Assembly: GCA_016234155.1 (NCBI GenBank)
Contig: JACRGZ010000023.1
Coordinates: 1-8,861, forward strand
From: Nitrospirota bacterium
Lineage (GTDB): Bacteria; Nitrospirota; 9FT-COMBO-42-15; HDB-SIOI813
Direction: 5' to 3'
DNA length: 8,861 bases
The notes below the pieces were generated by a model, which had not been told where the DNA came from, searched no databases, and was given only the letters and a program-made list of their open reading frames with translations. Positions 1-5,508 of this stretch are shown here, in pieces; positions within the stretch are counted from its first letter, which is position 1, and every line of letters begins with the position of its first letter. The position numbers were made by a program, and so were the translations under genes.

Positions 1-39
1 GAAGTATTTATCGGGGGGTGAGGGGGTTGCCAAATTTCG

Positions 40-900
40 ATGTTTTTTTTCATGAGTGGCTCTCTGGTACCACAAGACCAGGCAAAGGTCTCTGTCCTCG
101 ACCGCGGCTTCCTATACGGAGACGGCGTCTTTGAAACCCTCCGGGCATATTCAGGCGCCATATTCCACTGTAATGACCACTTAGACCGTCTGTTCCATTC
201 TGCTGAGGCTATCTATCTGCAAATCCCTTTCACAAGGGATTATCTAATTGAGGCCCTCTATAAGACCCTCGAGGCTAATGGGCTGAAAGATGCTTACTTA
301 AGATTGTCTGTTACACGAGGTGTGTCAGAACCCGGGCTGGATATCGAGGGCTGTCCCTCCCCTACCGTCACCATCATTGCAAAGGGATTCAGCGGCTATC
401 CTGAAGGCCTGTATAAAACCGGTATCGGCGCTGCAGTCGTAAATACAAGAAGGATACCCGCTTCAGCGTTGAACCCCGCGGTCAAGTCCTTAAACTTCCT
501 GAATAACATCATGGCACGGGTAGAGGCAAAGAGGCTCAATGCCGCAGAGGCGATTATGCTGAATATGGAAGGTTATGTCGCTGAGGGGACAGTTAGCAAC
601 ATCTTTATCGTAAAAGATGGGGTAGTAAAAACACCGCTTCTTAGCGTGGGCATCCTGAACGGTGTAACACGCTCTGTAGTAATAAAGCTGGCCTGCAAAA
701 ATAACATCCCGTTAACAGAACAGCCCTTCTATCCGGAAGAGCTATATTCCGCTGACGAGTGCTTCGTCACAAGCACACTCTATGAAGTAATGCCGGTTAC
801 TTCAATAACTGATACGCCGGTAGGGAATGGGCAACCGGGGGTAATTACAAGGAAGATGTTTGAACTTTTCAGAGAATGTATCAGAAATAAGGCTGCCTGA
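40..900 (+). CDS. ilvE: Class IV PLP-dependent aminotransferase (branched-chain amino acid aminotransferase-like)
   Basis: A 286-residue fold-type IV PLP enzyme, close to the usual length of short IlvE-like proteins. Family landmarks are the N-terminal block VLDRGFLYGDGVFETLR (about residues 19-35), the presumed Schiff-base lysine K149 in NPAVKSLNFLNN, the cofactor-binding glutamate E182 in GYVAEGTVSN, and the late LNGVTR block. The likely role is reversible transamination of branched-chain amino acids with 2-oxoglutarate in the cytosol. Aminodeoxychorismate lyase (PabC) and D-amino acid transaminase share this fold, so substrate is not settled; SLNFLNN followed by an A/E/K-rich helix reads more like IlvE than PabC. 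The ATG at 40 is preferred to the in-frame ATG at 52 because FFFMSGSLVP aligns with the N-terminal strand of relatives. A G-rich Shine-Dalgarno-like run lies at 21-26, rather far upstream. The gene converges on the next one with a 1-base gap. Confidence 0.85.
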   Translation: MFFFMSGSLVPQDQAKVSVLDRGFLYGDGVFETLRAYSGAIFHCNDHLDRLFHSAEAIYLQIPFTRDYLIEALYKTLEANGLKDAYLRLSVTRGVSEPGLDIEGCPSPTVTIIAKGFSGYPEGLYKTGIGAAVVNTRRIPASALNPAVKSLNFLNNIMARVEAKRLNAAEAIMLNMEGYVAEGTVSNIFIVKDGVVKTPLLSVGILNGVTRSVVIKLACKNNIPLTEQPFYPEELYSADECFVTSTLYEVMPVTSITDTPVGNGQPGVITRKMFELFRECIRNKAA

Positions 901-901
901 T

Positions 902-2242
902 TCAAGGTCTCCTCTCAAGCTTATCTCTAACAACATCCTTAGTCTCAAATGTCTTCTCAAGCTTGACCTTTGAGATACGCTTCCCCTCAATATCCACAAT
1001 GGTAATCTTATAGTCTCCATATTTTACAATCTCCCCTCCCCTCGGCATCCTCTGAAGTTGTGTTAAAACCAGTCCGGCAATGGTCTCATATTCCTCGGAC
1101 TCCTCAAAGGCAAGATTGTGCTGTTCTATAAGGTCCCTGATGGGGAGAGAGGCATCTATAATCATTGAGCCGTCCTTCAGGATCTTTACAGGGCGATCCT
1201 CAAAGTCGTACTCATCCTCTATCTCACCGACTATCTCCTCTATTATATCCTCCATCGTCACCAGCCCCTCGACATTCCCGTATTCATTAATAACGATAGC
1301 CATATGCATCCTGCGGCGTTGTAATTCTCTGAGGAGGGCATCTATCTTCTTAGTCTCAGGGACGAAGTATACAGGACGGATTAAGTCTTTCAGCTTTATA
1401 TCCTGCAGCTTATCTTTGATTTCAAGGAGGTCTTTCTCGTACAGGATACCTTTAATATCGTCAAGCGCCCCATCATAGACCGGGAATCTTGAAAAACCGC
1501 ACTCCACCACATAATCTATAACCTTCTCTACGGGGGTATCTATAGCTATTGCCCTGATTTTTGGCCGTGGAACCATTATCTCTTTCGCTGTGGTTGTAGC
1601 AAACTCAAATACACTGTGTATCAGCTCCTGCTCAGACTTTTCAAATATACCCTTCTCACCACCCTCTCTCAATAAGATCTTTATCTCTTCCTCTGTCACA
1701 AAGGCCCCTTCCGGCGGAGGCATCTTGCCAAAGGGTTTTGTAAAGAGATTACTCGACCTCGTGAGGATTTTAACCAGTATAAAAGATAGCCTTGAAAGAA
1801 ACAGAATTGGCCTTCCAACAGAGAGGGCAATAGGCTCGGAGAATTTAAGGGCAAGGGACTTGGGTACAAGCTCCCCAAGGATGATCGACAGATACGAGAT
1901 TACCAGCACAACTATGGCAATTGCAATTGGGGCGCTTCCTCTCTGGATAACACCAACAGATACTTGCTGGAGGAGTGGCTTTAAAACCTCTATGGCCGCG
2001 GCGCCGCCGACAGCGCCGGCCAGCATCCCTACTACTGTTATCCCTATCTGTACCGTAGCAAGGAAATTATCAGGCTCACTTTTGAGTTGATGCACCACCT
2101 CTGCCCGTTTATCACCACTCTCCATAAGGTGCTTGATACGGCTCTTTCTGGCAGATATTATAGCTATTTCAGCACAGGCAAAAAAACCGTTGGCAAGGAT
2201 TAGGAGGAGGATGAGAATTACTTCTAACCAAAGCTCTCCCAT
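902..2242 (-). CDS. CNNM/DUF21-CBS-CorC_HlyC family membrane protein (hemolysin C/CorC-like transporter)
   Basis: A 446-residue protein with the full CNNM/CorC architecture. The N-terminal CNNM (DUF21) membrane domain, about residues 1-190, has hydrophobic segments near 5-27, 60-85, 105-130 and 140-160, and includes GELVPKSLALKFSEPIA, a hallmark of the family. A Bateman module (two CBS domains, about 215-345) follows, containing MVPRPKIRAI and GNVEGLVTMEDIIEEIVGEI (key residues spread over both CBS units). A C-terminal CorC_HlyC domain (about 355-436) ends the protein. Relatives are inner-membrane proteins implicated in Mg/Co efflux or Na-dependent Mg export; the old name hemolysin is misleading. 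The CBS pair probably binds adenine nucleotides. The ATG at 2242 immediately precedes the first membrane helix, as in relatives, although no strong Shine-Dalgarno is visible upstream. It appears monocistronic in this window. Family assignment is firm; the transported ion is inference. Confidence 0.93.
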   Translation of the reverse strand: MGELWLEVILILLLILANGFFACAEIAIISARKSRIKHLMESGDKRAEVVHQLKSEPDNFLATVQIGITVVGMLAGAVGGAAAIEVLKPLLQQVSVGVIQRGSAPIAIAIVVLVISYLSIILGELVPKSLALKFSEPIALSVGRPILFLSRLSFILVKILTRSSNLFTKPFGKMPPPEGAFVTEEEIKILLREGGEKGIFEKSEQELIHSVFEFATTTAKEIMVPRPKIRAIAIDTPVEKVIDYVVECGFSRFPVYDGALDDIKGILYEKDLLEIKDKLQDIKLKDLIRPVYFVPETKKIDALLRELQRRRMHMAIVINEYGNVEGLVTMEDIIEEIVGEIEDEYDFEDRPVKILKDGSMIIDASLPIRDLIEQHNLAFEESEEYETIAGLVLTQLQRMPRGGEIVKYGDYKITIVDIEGKRISKVKLEKTFETKDVVRDKLERRP

Positions 2243-2308
2243 ATGATTATATTATTTCACAGTAATCGCCGGAATGCAAATTGTTGATGCTGAAAAATAT
2301 GGTCTTGG

Positions 2309-2539
2309 AATATGAGGTCAGTCAAATATGACGGAATCGTAAAAAGTCTTTTTTGTCACCCTGAACCTTGTGCTGAACTTGTTTCAGTATTGTTTCAGGG
2401 TCTCTGATCCTGAAATAAATTCAGGACATTGATTTTATTAGAACCTGTCCTGATGAAAATCAGGATGCTGAAATAAATTCAGCATGACAAATTGGGTATT
2501 TTCCGACTTTTTACGAGGCCATCAAATATGAGGTCAGTC
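2309..2539. repeat. Composite hairpin element with inverted-repeat ends, flanked by a 15-bp direct repeat (MITE-like)
   Basis: This element fills most of the 317-base gap between the CorC-like gene and the next ORF. Its ends are an exact 12-bp inverted repeat, TCGTAAAAAGTC (2337-2348) and GACTTTTTACGA (2505-2516). Inside are four hairpins: CCCTGAA/TTCAGGG (2359-2365 with 2394-2400), TCCTGAA-ATAAA-TTCAGGA (2408-2426), TCCTGAT-GAAA-ATCAGGA (2448-2465) and ATGCTGAA-ATAAA-TTCAGCAT (2465-2485). The whole is flanked by the exact direct repeat AATATGAGGTCAGTC (2309-2323 and 2525-2539). No coding capacity is seen. The form matches non-autonomous dispersed repeats common in intergenic DNA of deltaproteobacterial and Nitrospirota-type genomes. 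Mobility is inferred from structure only. Confidence 0.75.
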
Positions 2540-2559
2540 CTTGACTGGGACAAACCCCC

Positions 2560-2859
2560 ATGCTAATTTACAGACACATGCATGGAGATATTGTGCGGGG
2601 AAAGAGTTTGGCCGCTGTTACTGCTGATATAGCAGACGGTTTTATCTACCTGAACCCGCTTATACTTAAAGACTTCCCGGATAGTATTTATAAAGAATTA
2701 TACCATCACTTGCGAAAGCTGCAGACAGAGATACGTAACGAGAAATTCCCCTTCCATGACCAGCCGGCGATTCGCCAGAGGAATATGCGCCTCCAGCGCC
2801 TTCATCATGCTATGGTAGTCCTGCAAAATGCTGCACGGGTGAAAAAAATCCCGCTGTAA
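2560..2859 (+). CDS. Small hypothetical protein (99 aa), family not recognised
   Basis: I do not recognise a family. The predicted protein is soluble, has no signal peptide or membrane segment, and is rich in charged residues. After SLAAVTADIADGFIYLNP the C-terminal half looks like a long basic amphipathic helix (about residues 47-95, including IRQRNMRLQRLHHAM). An in-frame stop lies at 2542-2544, so the start must be downstream. The ATG at 2560 follows a C-run without a convincing Shine-Dalgarno; ATG 2578 (residue 7), GTG 2593 and TTG 2608 are alternatives, the last preceded by GGGGAAAG. The gene sits between the hairpin repeat element and the tRNA and has no operon partner. The residue composition looks protein-like and the overlapping minus-strand frame does not, so I lean to a real gene. 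A short relic or chance ORF cannot be excluded. Confidence 0.45.
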   Translation: MLIYRHMHGDIVRGKSLAAVTADIADGFIYLNPLILKDFPDSIYKELYHHLRKLQTEIRNEKFPFHDQPAIRQRNMRLQRLHHAMVVLQNAARVKKIPL

Positions 2860-3090
2860 GAGGATGAAAAGAGTGTTTTTAACTTCATCAGAGTATAGTA
2901 GAAAGAAATGAGAATTGTCTCCAGAGATAGGTAATAAATATTTCAACCCATTCTTTACCCATTACTGGATTGTGCCAAACAAGATATTAAATTTCAAGTG
3001 GGATCAGGTTGATTTTTAAGGCATCAGGGTGGGAGTGGAGGTAATGGATAGAGCTGAGACTGCCAGGGTGACACAACCCCTTGATTTTAT
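2860..3090. other. Intergenic stretch with no recognised feature
   Basis: AT-rich DNA between the small ORF and the 3' end of the tRNA-Gly gene. I found no convincing gene, hairpin terminator or repeat. I also found no second copy of the tRNA 3' end here that would mark an attachment site. Confidence 0.5.
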
Positions 3091-3165
3091 TGGAGCGGGA
3101 AACGGGATTTGAACCCGCGACCCTCGCCTTGGCAAGGCGATGCTCTACCGCTGAGCTATTCCCGC
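3091..3165 (-). tRNA. tRNA-Gly (anticodon GCC)
   Basis: Read on the minus strand this gives a complete cloverleaf. The acceptor arm GCGGGAA pairs with TTCCCGC, followed by discriminator T and an encoded CCA (3091-3093). The D arm starts with GCTCAGCGG. The anticodon stem CGCCT/AGGCG encloses the loop TTGCCAA, giving anticodon GCC, which reads glycine GGC/GGU codons. The T arm contains GGGTTCAAATCCC. The gene stands alone, with its 5' end facing the probable integrase relic. No clear promoter or terminator was identified. Confidence 0.97.
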
Positions 3166-3176
3166 ATTTAGAATAA

Positions 3177-3305
3177 TTTCAATATGAGGTTGATGAATTC
3201 ATCCGGGAGTATCAAAACTATGCCCGGGCCAACGAATCCGATACATCATACCAGAGAGATAAAACTACTGTCAACTCTCCGTTTCCTTTCGGGTCTACGA
3301 CATAA
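3177..3305 (+). pseudogene. Probable relic of a tyrosine recombinase (integrase) N-terminal core-binding domain
   Basis: An open stretch bounded by stops at 3174-3176 and 3303-3305 encodes a peptide containing DEFIREYQNYARANESDTSY, followed by QRDKTTVN (about 3192-3275). This resembles the SAM-like core-binding domain that precedes the catalytic domain of phage and island integrases: a helix ending in YARAN, then S/K-W/Y-x-R-D and a V-N/L-x-L turn. After TTVN the similarity breaks off into unrelated residues and a stop, and another frame continues weakly (KYPNSPSKLFKS), suggesting a frameshift. There is no start codon in frame before the match and no catalytic domain, so it is not functional. 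Position next to a tRNA gene fits an old integration event. It lies upstream of the tRNA 5' end rather than at the usual 3' attachment end. The identification is by eye from a short segment. Confidence 0.42.
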
Positions 3306-3360
3306 ATACCCAAATTCACCATCAAAATTGTTTAAGTCTATATAATTAAAAGGATTAATA

Positions 3361-3396
3361 ATATTTTGCTTTCAACAATTGGTGAAAGCAAAATAT
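3361..3396. repeat. Perfect inverted repeat, 14-bp arms with 8-nt spacer
   Basis: ATATTTTGCTTTCA (3361-3374) is exactly mirrored by TGAAAGCAAAATAT (3383-3396) around an 8-nt spacer that contains CAATTG. Neither side is followed by a proper T-tract, so a classic intrinsic terminator is unlikely. It could be a protein-binding operator, a recombinase core-type site left from the adjacent integrase relic, or a simple repeat arm. It lies about 65 bases upstream of the lemA -35 box. Confidence 0.7.
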
Positions 3397-3460
3397 AAAA
3401 ACAGGCTTTACCATCAAGGGTATTCAAAATTAGGTGGTGAATTCGGGCGGTTTTGGGGGG

Positions 3461-3489
3461 TTGACAAAAATACCTTTTTCCCCTTTAAT
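3461..3489 (+). promoter_or_regulatory. Sigma70-type promoter for the lemA cluster
   Basis: A perfect -35 hexamer TTGACA (3461-3466) is followed after 17 bases by TTTAAT (3484-3489), a one-mismatch -10 box. Transcription would begin near 3496, about 20 bases before the lemA ATG. The -10 box lies inside the hairpin of the adjacent palindromic repeat. This is the best promoter match I noticed in the window. Confidence 0.6.
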
Positions 3490-3510
3490 AAAGGGAATTA
3501 GGGGGGATTT
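3480..3510 (+). repeat. Palindromic G/C-run repeat upstream of lemA (same family as the copy inside fhs)
   Basis: The layout is a CCCC-TTT arm, an AAAGGG arm, then a second G-run (AGGGGGGATTT). The copy at 6751-6783 in fhs has the same arrangement. The distal G-run at 3500-3506 is the only Shine-Dalgarno-like sequence for the lemA start at 3517, and the T/A-rich hairpin centre forms the -10 box. The repeat therefore overlaps both transcription and translation signals. Confidence 0.65.
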
Positions 3511-3516
3511 AAAATC

Positions 3517-4107
3517 ATGAAAAAGAGCTGGATCATAATAGGTATAATTATCGTAGCCCTCATCATCCTGTACAGGCTTTCTGTAACACCGTATAACAAC
3601 ATGGTAAGGATGGAGGAGCAGATCACCTCCCAATGGGCGCAGGTGGAGAATGTGTATCAGCGGAGGGCCGATCTCATACCCAATTTGGTTAATACAGTAA
3701 AGGGATATGCAACCTTTGAGAGGGAGACTATCACCAAGGTTATTGAGGCAAGGGCAAGGGCAACCCAGGTCACTATCAACCCTGAAGGTCTGACACCTGA
3801 GGCGCTGCAGAAATTCCAGCAGGCCCAGGGAGACCTCGGTTCCGCCCTCTCCCGTCTGATGGTCGTTGTTGAACGATACCCTGAGCTCAAGGCCAATCAG
3901 AATTTTCTGGAACTACAGGCCCAATTGGAAGGGTCTGAAAACCGCATAGCTGTCGAGCGCAATAAGTTCAACGAGACAGTCCAGAGATACAATGCATACA
4001 TCCGCTCCATCCCCAACAATATCATCGCCTCCATATTTGGCTTTGCAAAGAAGCCCTATTTTGAGGCTGAAGCCGGGGCTGAAAAGGTCCCGGAAGTTAA
4101 GTTCTGA
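3517..4107 (+). CDS. lemA: LemA family protein
   Basis: A 196-residue LemA protein of normal length. A short cytoplasmic start (MKKSW) leads into one membrane segment (about residues 5-22). The soluble helical domain follows, with the family blocks PYNNMVRMEEQITSQWAQV, QRRADLIPNLVNTVKGYA, an ARARATQ helix, ELKANQNFLELQAQLEGSEN, ERNKFNETVQRYN and the ending IPNNIIASIFGFAKKPYFEA. LemA proteins are membrane-anchored four-helix-type coiled-coil proteins of unclear function, often encoded next to TPM-domain genes as here. The ATG at 3517 follows the G-run at 3500-3506 and a sigma70-like promoter. It is separated from the next gene by a 136-base gap that holds a large palindrome, which could lower downstream expression. 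Family identification is secure; biochemical role is unknown. Confidence 0.96.
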   Translation: MKKSWIIIGIIIVALIILYRLSVTPYNNMVRMEEQITSQWAQVENVYQRRADLIPNLVNTVKGYATFERETITKVIEARARATQVTINPEGLTPEALQKFQQAQGDLGSALSRLMVVVERYPELKANQNFLELQAQLEGSENRIAVERNKFNETVQRYNAYIRSIPNNIIASIFGFAKKPYFEAEAGAEKVPEVKF

Positions 4108-4126
4108 GCACTAAGGAGGATGAAAA

Positions 4127-4234
4127 CCCCTCACCCTTACCCTCTCCCCACCCCCCTCCATATCCTCCCCCCACAAGGGGGGGAGGAAAAAGGGGGGGGG
4201 GGTGATTTGCAGGGGGAGAGGGATGGGTGAGGGG
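4127..4234. repeat. G/C-run nested palindrome between lemA and the first TPM gene
   Basis: The outer arms are CCCCTCACCC/CCCTCTCCCC (4127-4149) and GGGGAGAGGG/GGGTGAGGGG (4213-4234): two perfect 10-bp blocks split by TTA on one side and AT on the other. An inner hairpin pairs CCTCCCCCC (4164-4172) with GGGGGGAGG (4178-4186). The C-run at 4150-4157 can also pair with the G-run at 4192-4202. The right arm carries the Shine-Dalgarno of the next gene. It resembles dispersed palindromic elements found in intergenic regions of many bacteria. Confidence 0.8.
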
Positions 4235-4243
4235 GATTTTCAG

Positions 4244-4681
4244 ATGAAGCGCTTCAGCAGAGAAGAAAAAGAAAAGATCACGGCAGCCATTAAGCAGGCC
4301 GAGAGGCAGACCTCTGCCGAGATTAGGTTGTTCATTGAAGACAGATGCAGGGGGAATGTCCTCGACAGGACTGCCACGATCTTTGAGAAATTAAAGATGC
4401 ACAGGACTGCTAAGAGAAATGGTGTTTTATTTTATCTGGCAACTAAAGACCATAATTTCGCTATACTTGGGGATGCCGGCATCAATGCCCTCGTTAAATC
4501 AAACTTCTGGGAAGAGATAAAAGAGATCGTGCTTGATTATTTTAAAAAGGGAGAATATTCAGAGGGATTAAGTATGGGTATGGCTTTAGTTGCCGATACA
4601 TTAAAAGAGTATTTCCCCTATGATGTGGGAGATAAGAATGAACTACCCGATGAGATCGTCTTTGGACGGAAAGATACATAG
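4244..4681 (+). CDS. TPM (DUF477) domain protein, soluble form
   Basis: A 145-residue protein made up almost entirely of a TPM fold. It has an N-terminal helix (FSREEKEKITAAIKQAE), then TSAEIRLFIED, RNGVLFYLATKDHNFAILGD and GEYSEGLSMGMALVADTL, which match the usual strand-helix order of TPM domains. There is no signal peptide or membrane helix, so it is predicted cytoplasmic, unlike the following gene. TPM domains were named for a plant thylakoid acid phosphatase and are linked to photosystem repair there; the bacterial role is unclear. The start could be GTG 4202, ATG 4223 or ATG 4244. I prefer 4244 because GAGGGGG (4229-4235) lies 8 bases upstream and because the earlier residues are just translated repeat (CRGRGMGEG). 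Its 3' end overlaps the next gene by 44 bases, indicating co-expression. Confidence 0.88.
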   Translation: MKRFSREEKEKITAAIKQAERQTSAEIRLFIEDRCRGNVLDRTATIFEKLKMHRTAKRNGVLFYLATKDHNFAILGDAGINALVKSNFWEEIKEIVLDYFKKGEYSEGLSMGMALVADTLKEYFPYDVGDKNELPDEIVFGRKDT

Positions 4682-5489
4682 ACACCTCCATTATATTGCC
4701 ATTTGTGTTACCCTTCTTTTCCTTATTATCCCGGCCCTTATCATCCCGTCAATAATCTATGCCCAGTCACTTCCGGAAAGACCATCCCCGCCGAGGCTTG
4801 TTAATGACTACAGCAGTACCCTGAAACCTGAAGAAATGGAGGCGCTGGAGCAGAAGCTTGCAGCCTTTAATAACGAGACCTCCACTCAGATTGCCGTTGT
4901 TATCCTGGAGACATTAGAGGGCTACCCCATCGCAGACTATGCAGTAAGACTTGGTGAAAAGTGGGGCGTAGGACAGAAGGACAAGAATAACGGCGCCGTG
5001 ATTCTTGTCGCCTTACAGGACCGTGAGGTCTTCGTTGCAACAGGCTATGGACTTGAGGGAGTTATTCCTGATGCCCTTGCCAAACGGATCGTTGAATCTG
5101 ATATTAAGCCATATTTCAGAGAGGGGCGATATTACGAAGGCCTTGACAGGGCAGCCGACTCGATGATCGCACTGGCAAAGGGTGAGTACACTGCGGATAA
5201 GCAGGGTAAACCAGGAGAGTCTGCATACTTTCCGTTCCCGTGGTTCACTATTATCTTCCTTGTCTTCTTTTTCTTCCTCCTTTTCAGGGGAAGGAAGGCA
5301 CGGACGATTGCTGCCAATAATAATGTGCCAATCTGGATGGCCCTCCTACTGGCAAATATGGGGAGCCGGCATCAGAGGGGTAAGTGGGATGATTTCTCAT
5401 CAGGCAGCGGAGACTTCTCAGGAGGTGGAGGCTTTGGCGGCTTCGGAGGAGGAGGTTTCGGAGGCGGCGGGGCAGGTGGGAAGTGGTAA
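4638..5489 (+). CDS. TPM domain protein with signal sequence, membrane helix and Gly-rich tail (YgcG-like)
   Basis: A 283-residue exported TPM protein. A basic N-terminus is followed by a hydrophobic core (about residues 19-40) and a likely signal peptidase site after IIYA (residue 42). The TPM domain runs from about 54 to 180, with LVNDYSSTL, TQIAVVILETLEGYPI, KWGVGQKDKNNGAVIL, FVATGYGLEGVIPDA and KPYFREGRYYEGL. A transmembrane helix at about 202-219 precedes RGRK. The tail (about 255-283) is nearly all Gly, Phe and Ser and ends GGAGGKW, typical of YgcG-like proteins. The domain is expected outside the membrane. The frame is open from ATG 4620, but ATG 4638 is preferred since GGGAG (4627-4631) lies 6 bases before it. 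The gene overlaps the preceding TPM gene and probably shares its transcript. The function of this family is not established. Confidence 0.93.
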   Translation: MNYPMRSSLDGKIHRHLHYIAICVTLLFLIIPALIIPSIIYAQSLPERPSPPRLVNDYSSTLKPEEMEALEQKLAAFNNETSTQIAVVILETLEGYPIADYAVRLGEKWGVGQKDKNNGAVILVALQDREVFVATGYGLEGVIPDALAKRIVESDIKPYFREGRYYEGLDRAADSMIALAKGEYTADKQGKPGESAYFPFPWFTIIFLVFFFFLLFRGRKARTIAANNNVPIWMALLLANMGSRHQRGKWDDFSSGSGDFSGGGGFGGFGGGGFGGGGAGGKW

Positions 5490-5508
5490 ATAAAAAAGGT
5501 ATTTTCAG

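Noticed and set aside
1..21. Possible C-terminal end of an upstream gene (EVFIGG then stop)
   Set aside because: Seven codons are too few to identify, and the other two frames are equally open here.
1080..1478. Plus-strand ORF of 132 codons
   Set aside because: It is antisense to the CBS region of the CorC-like gene; the Ser/Ile-rich composition is that of a shadow frame.
1590..2090. Plus-strand ORF of 166 codons
   Set aside because: It is antisense to the CNNM domain of the CorC-like gene, with no family resemblance.
2309..2539. CRISPR-like array
   Set aside because: The repeated motifs are palindromes of differing sequence and spacing, not regular direct repeats with spacers.
2698..2946. 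Minus-strand ORF of 82 codons
   Set aside because: It overlaps the more protein-like plus-strand ORF at 2560-2859 and shows no recognisable motif.
3361..3396. Intrinsic terminator
   Set aside because: The stem is AT-rich and neither side is followed by a T-tract.
4202..4243. Fourteen-residue N-terminal extension of the first TPM protein
   Set aside because: These codons are the right arm of the palindrome, and a better-spaced Shine-Dalgarno serves ATG 4244.
5182..5493. Plus-strand ORF of 103 codons
   Set aside because: It is a frame-shifted reading of the Gly-rich end of the TPM gene; the Ser-rich low complexity comes from that bias.
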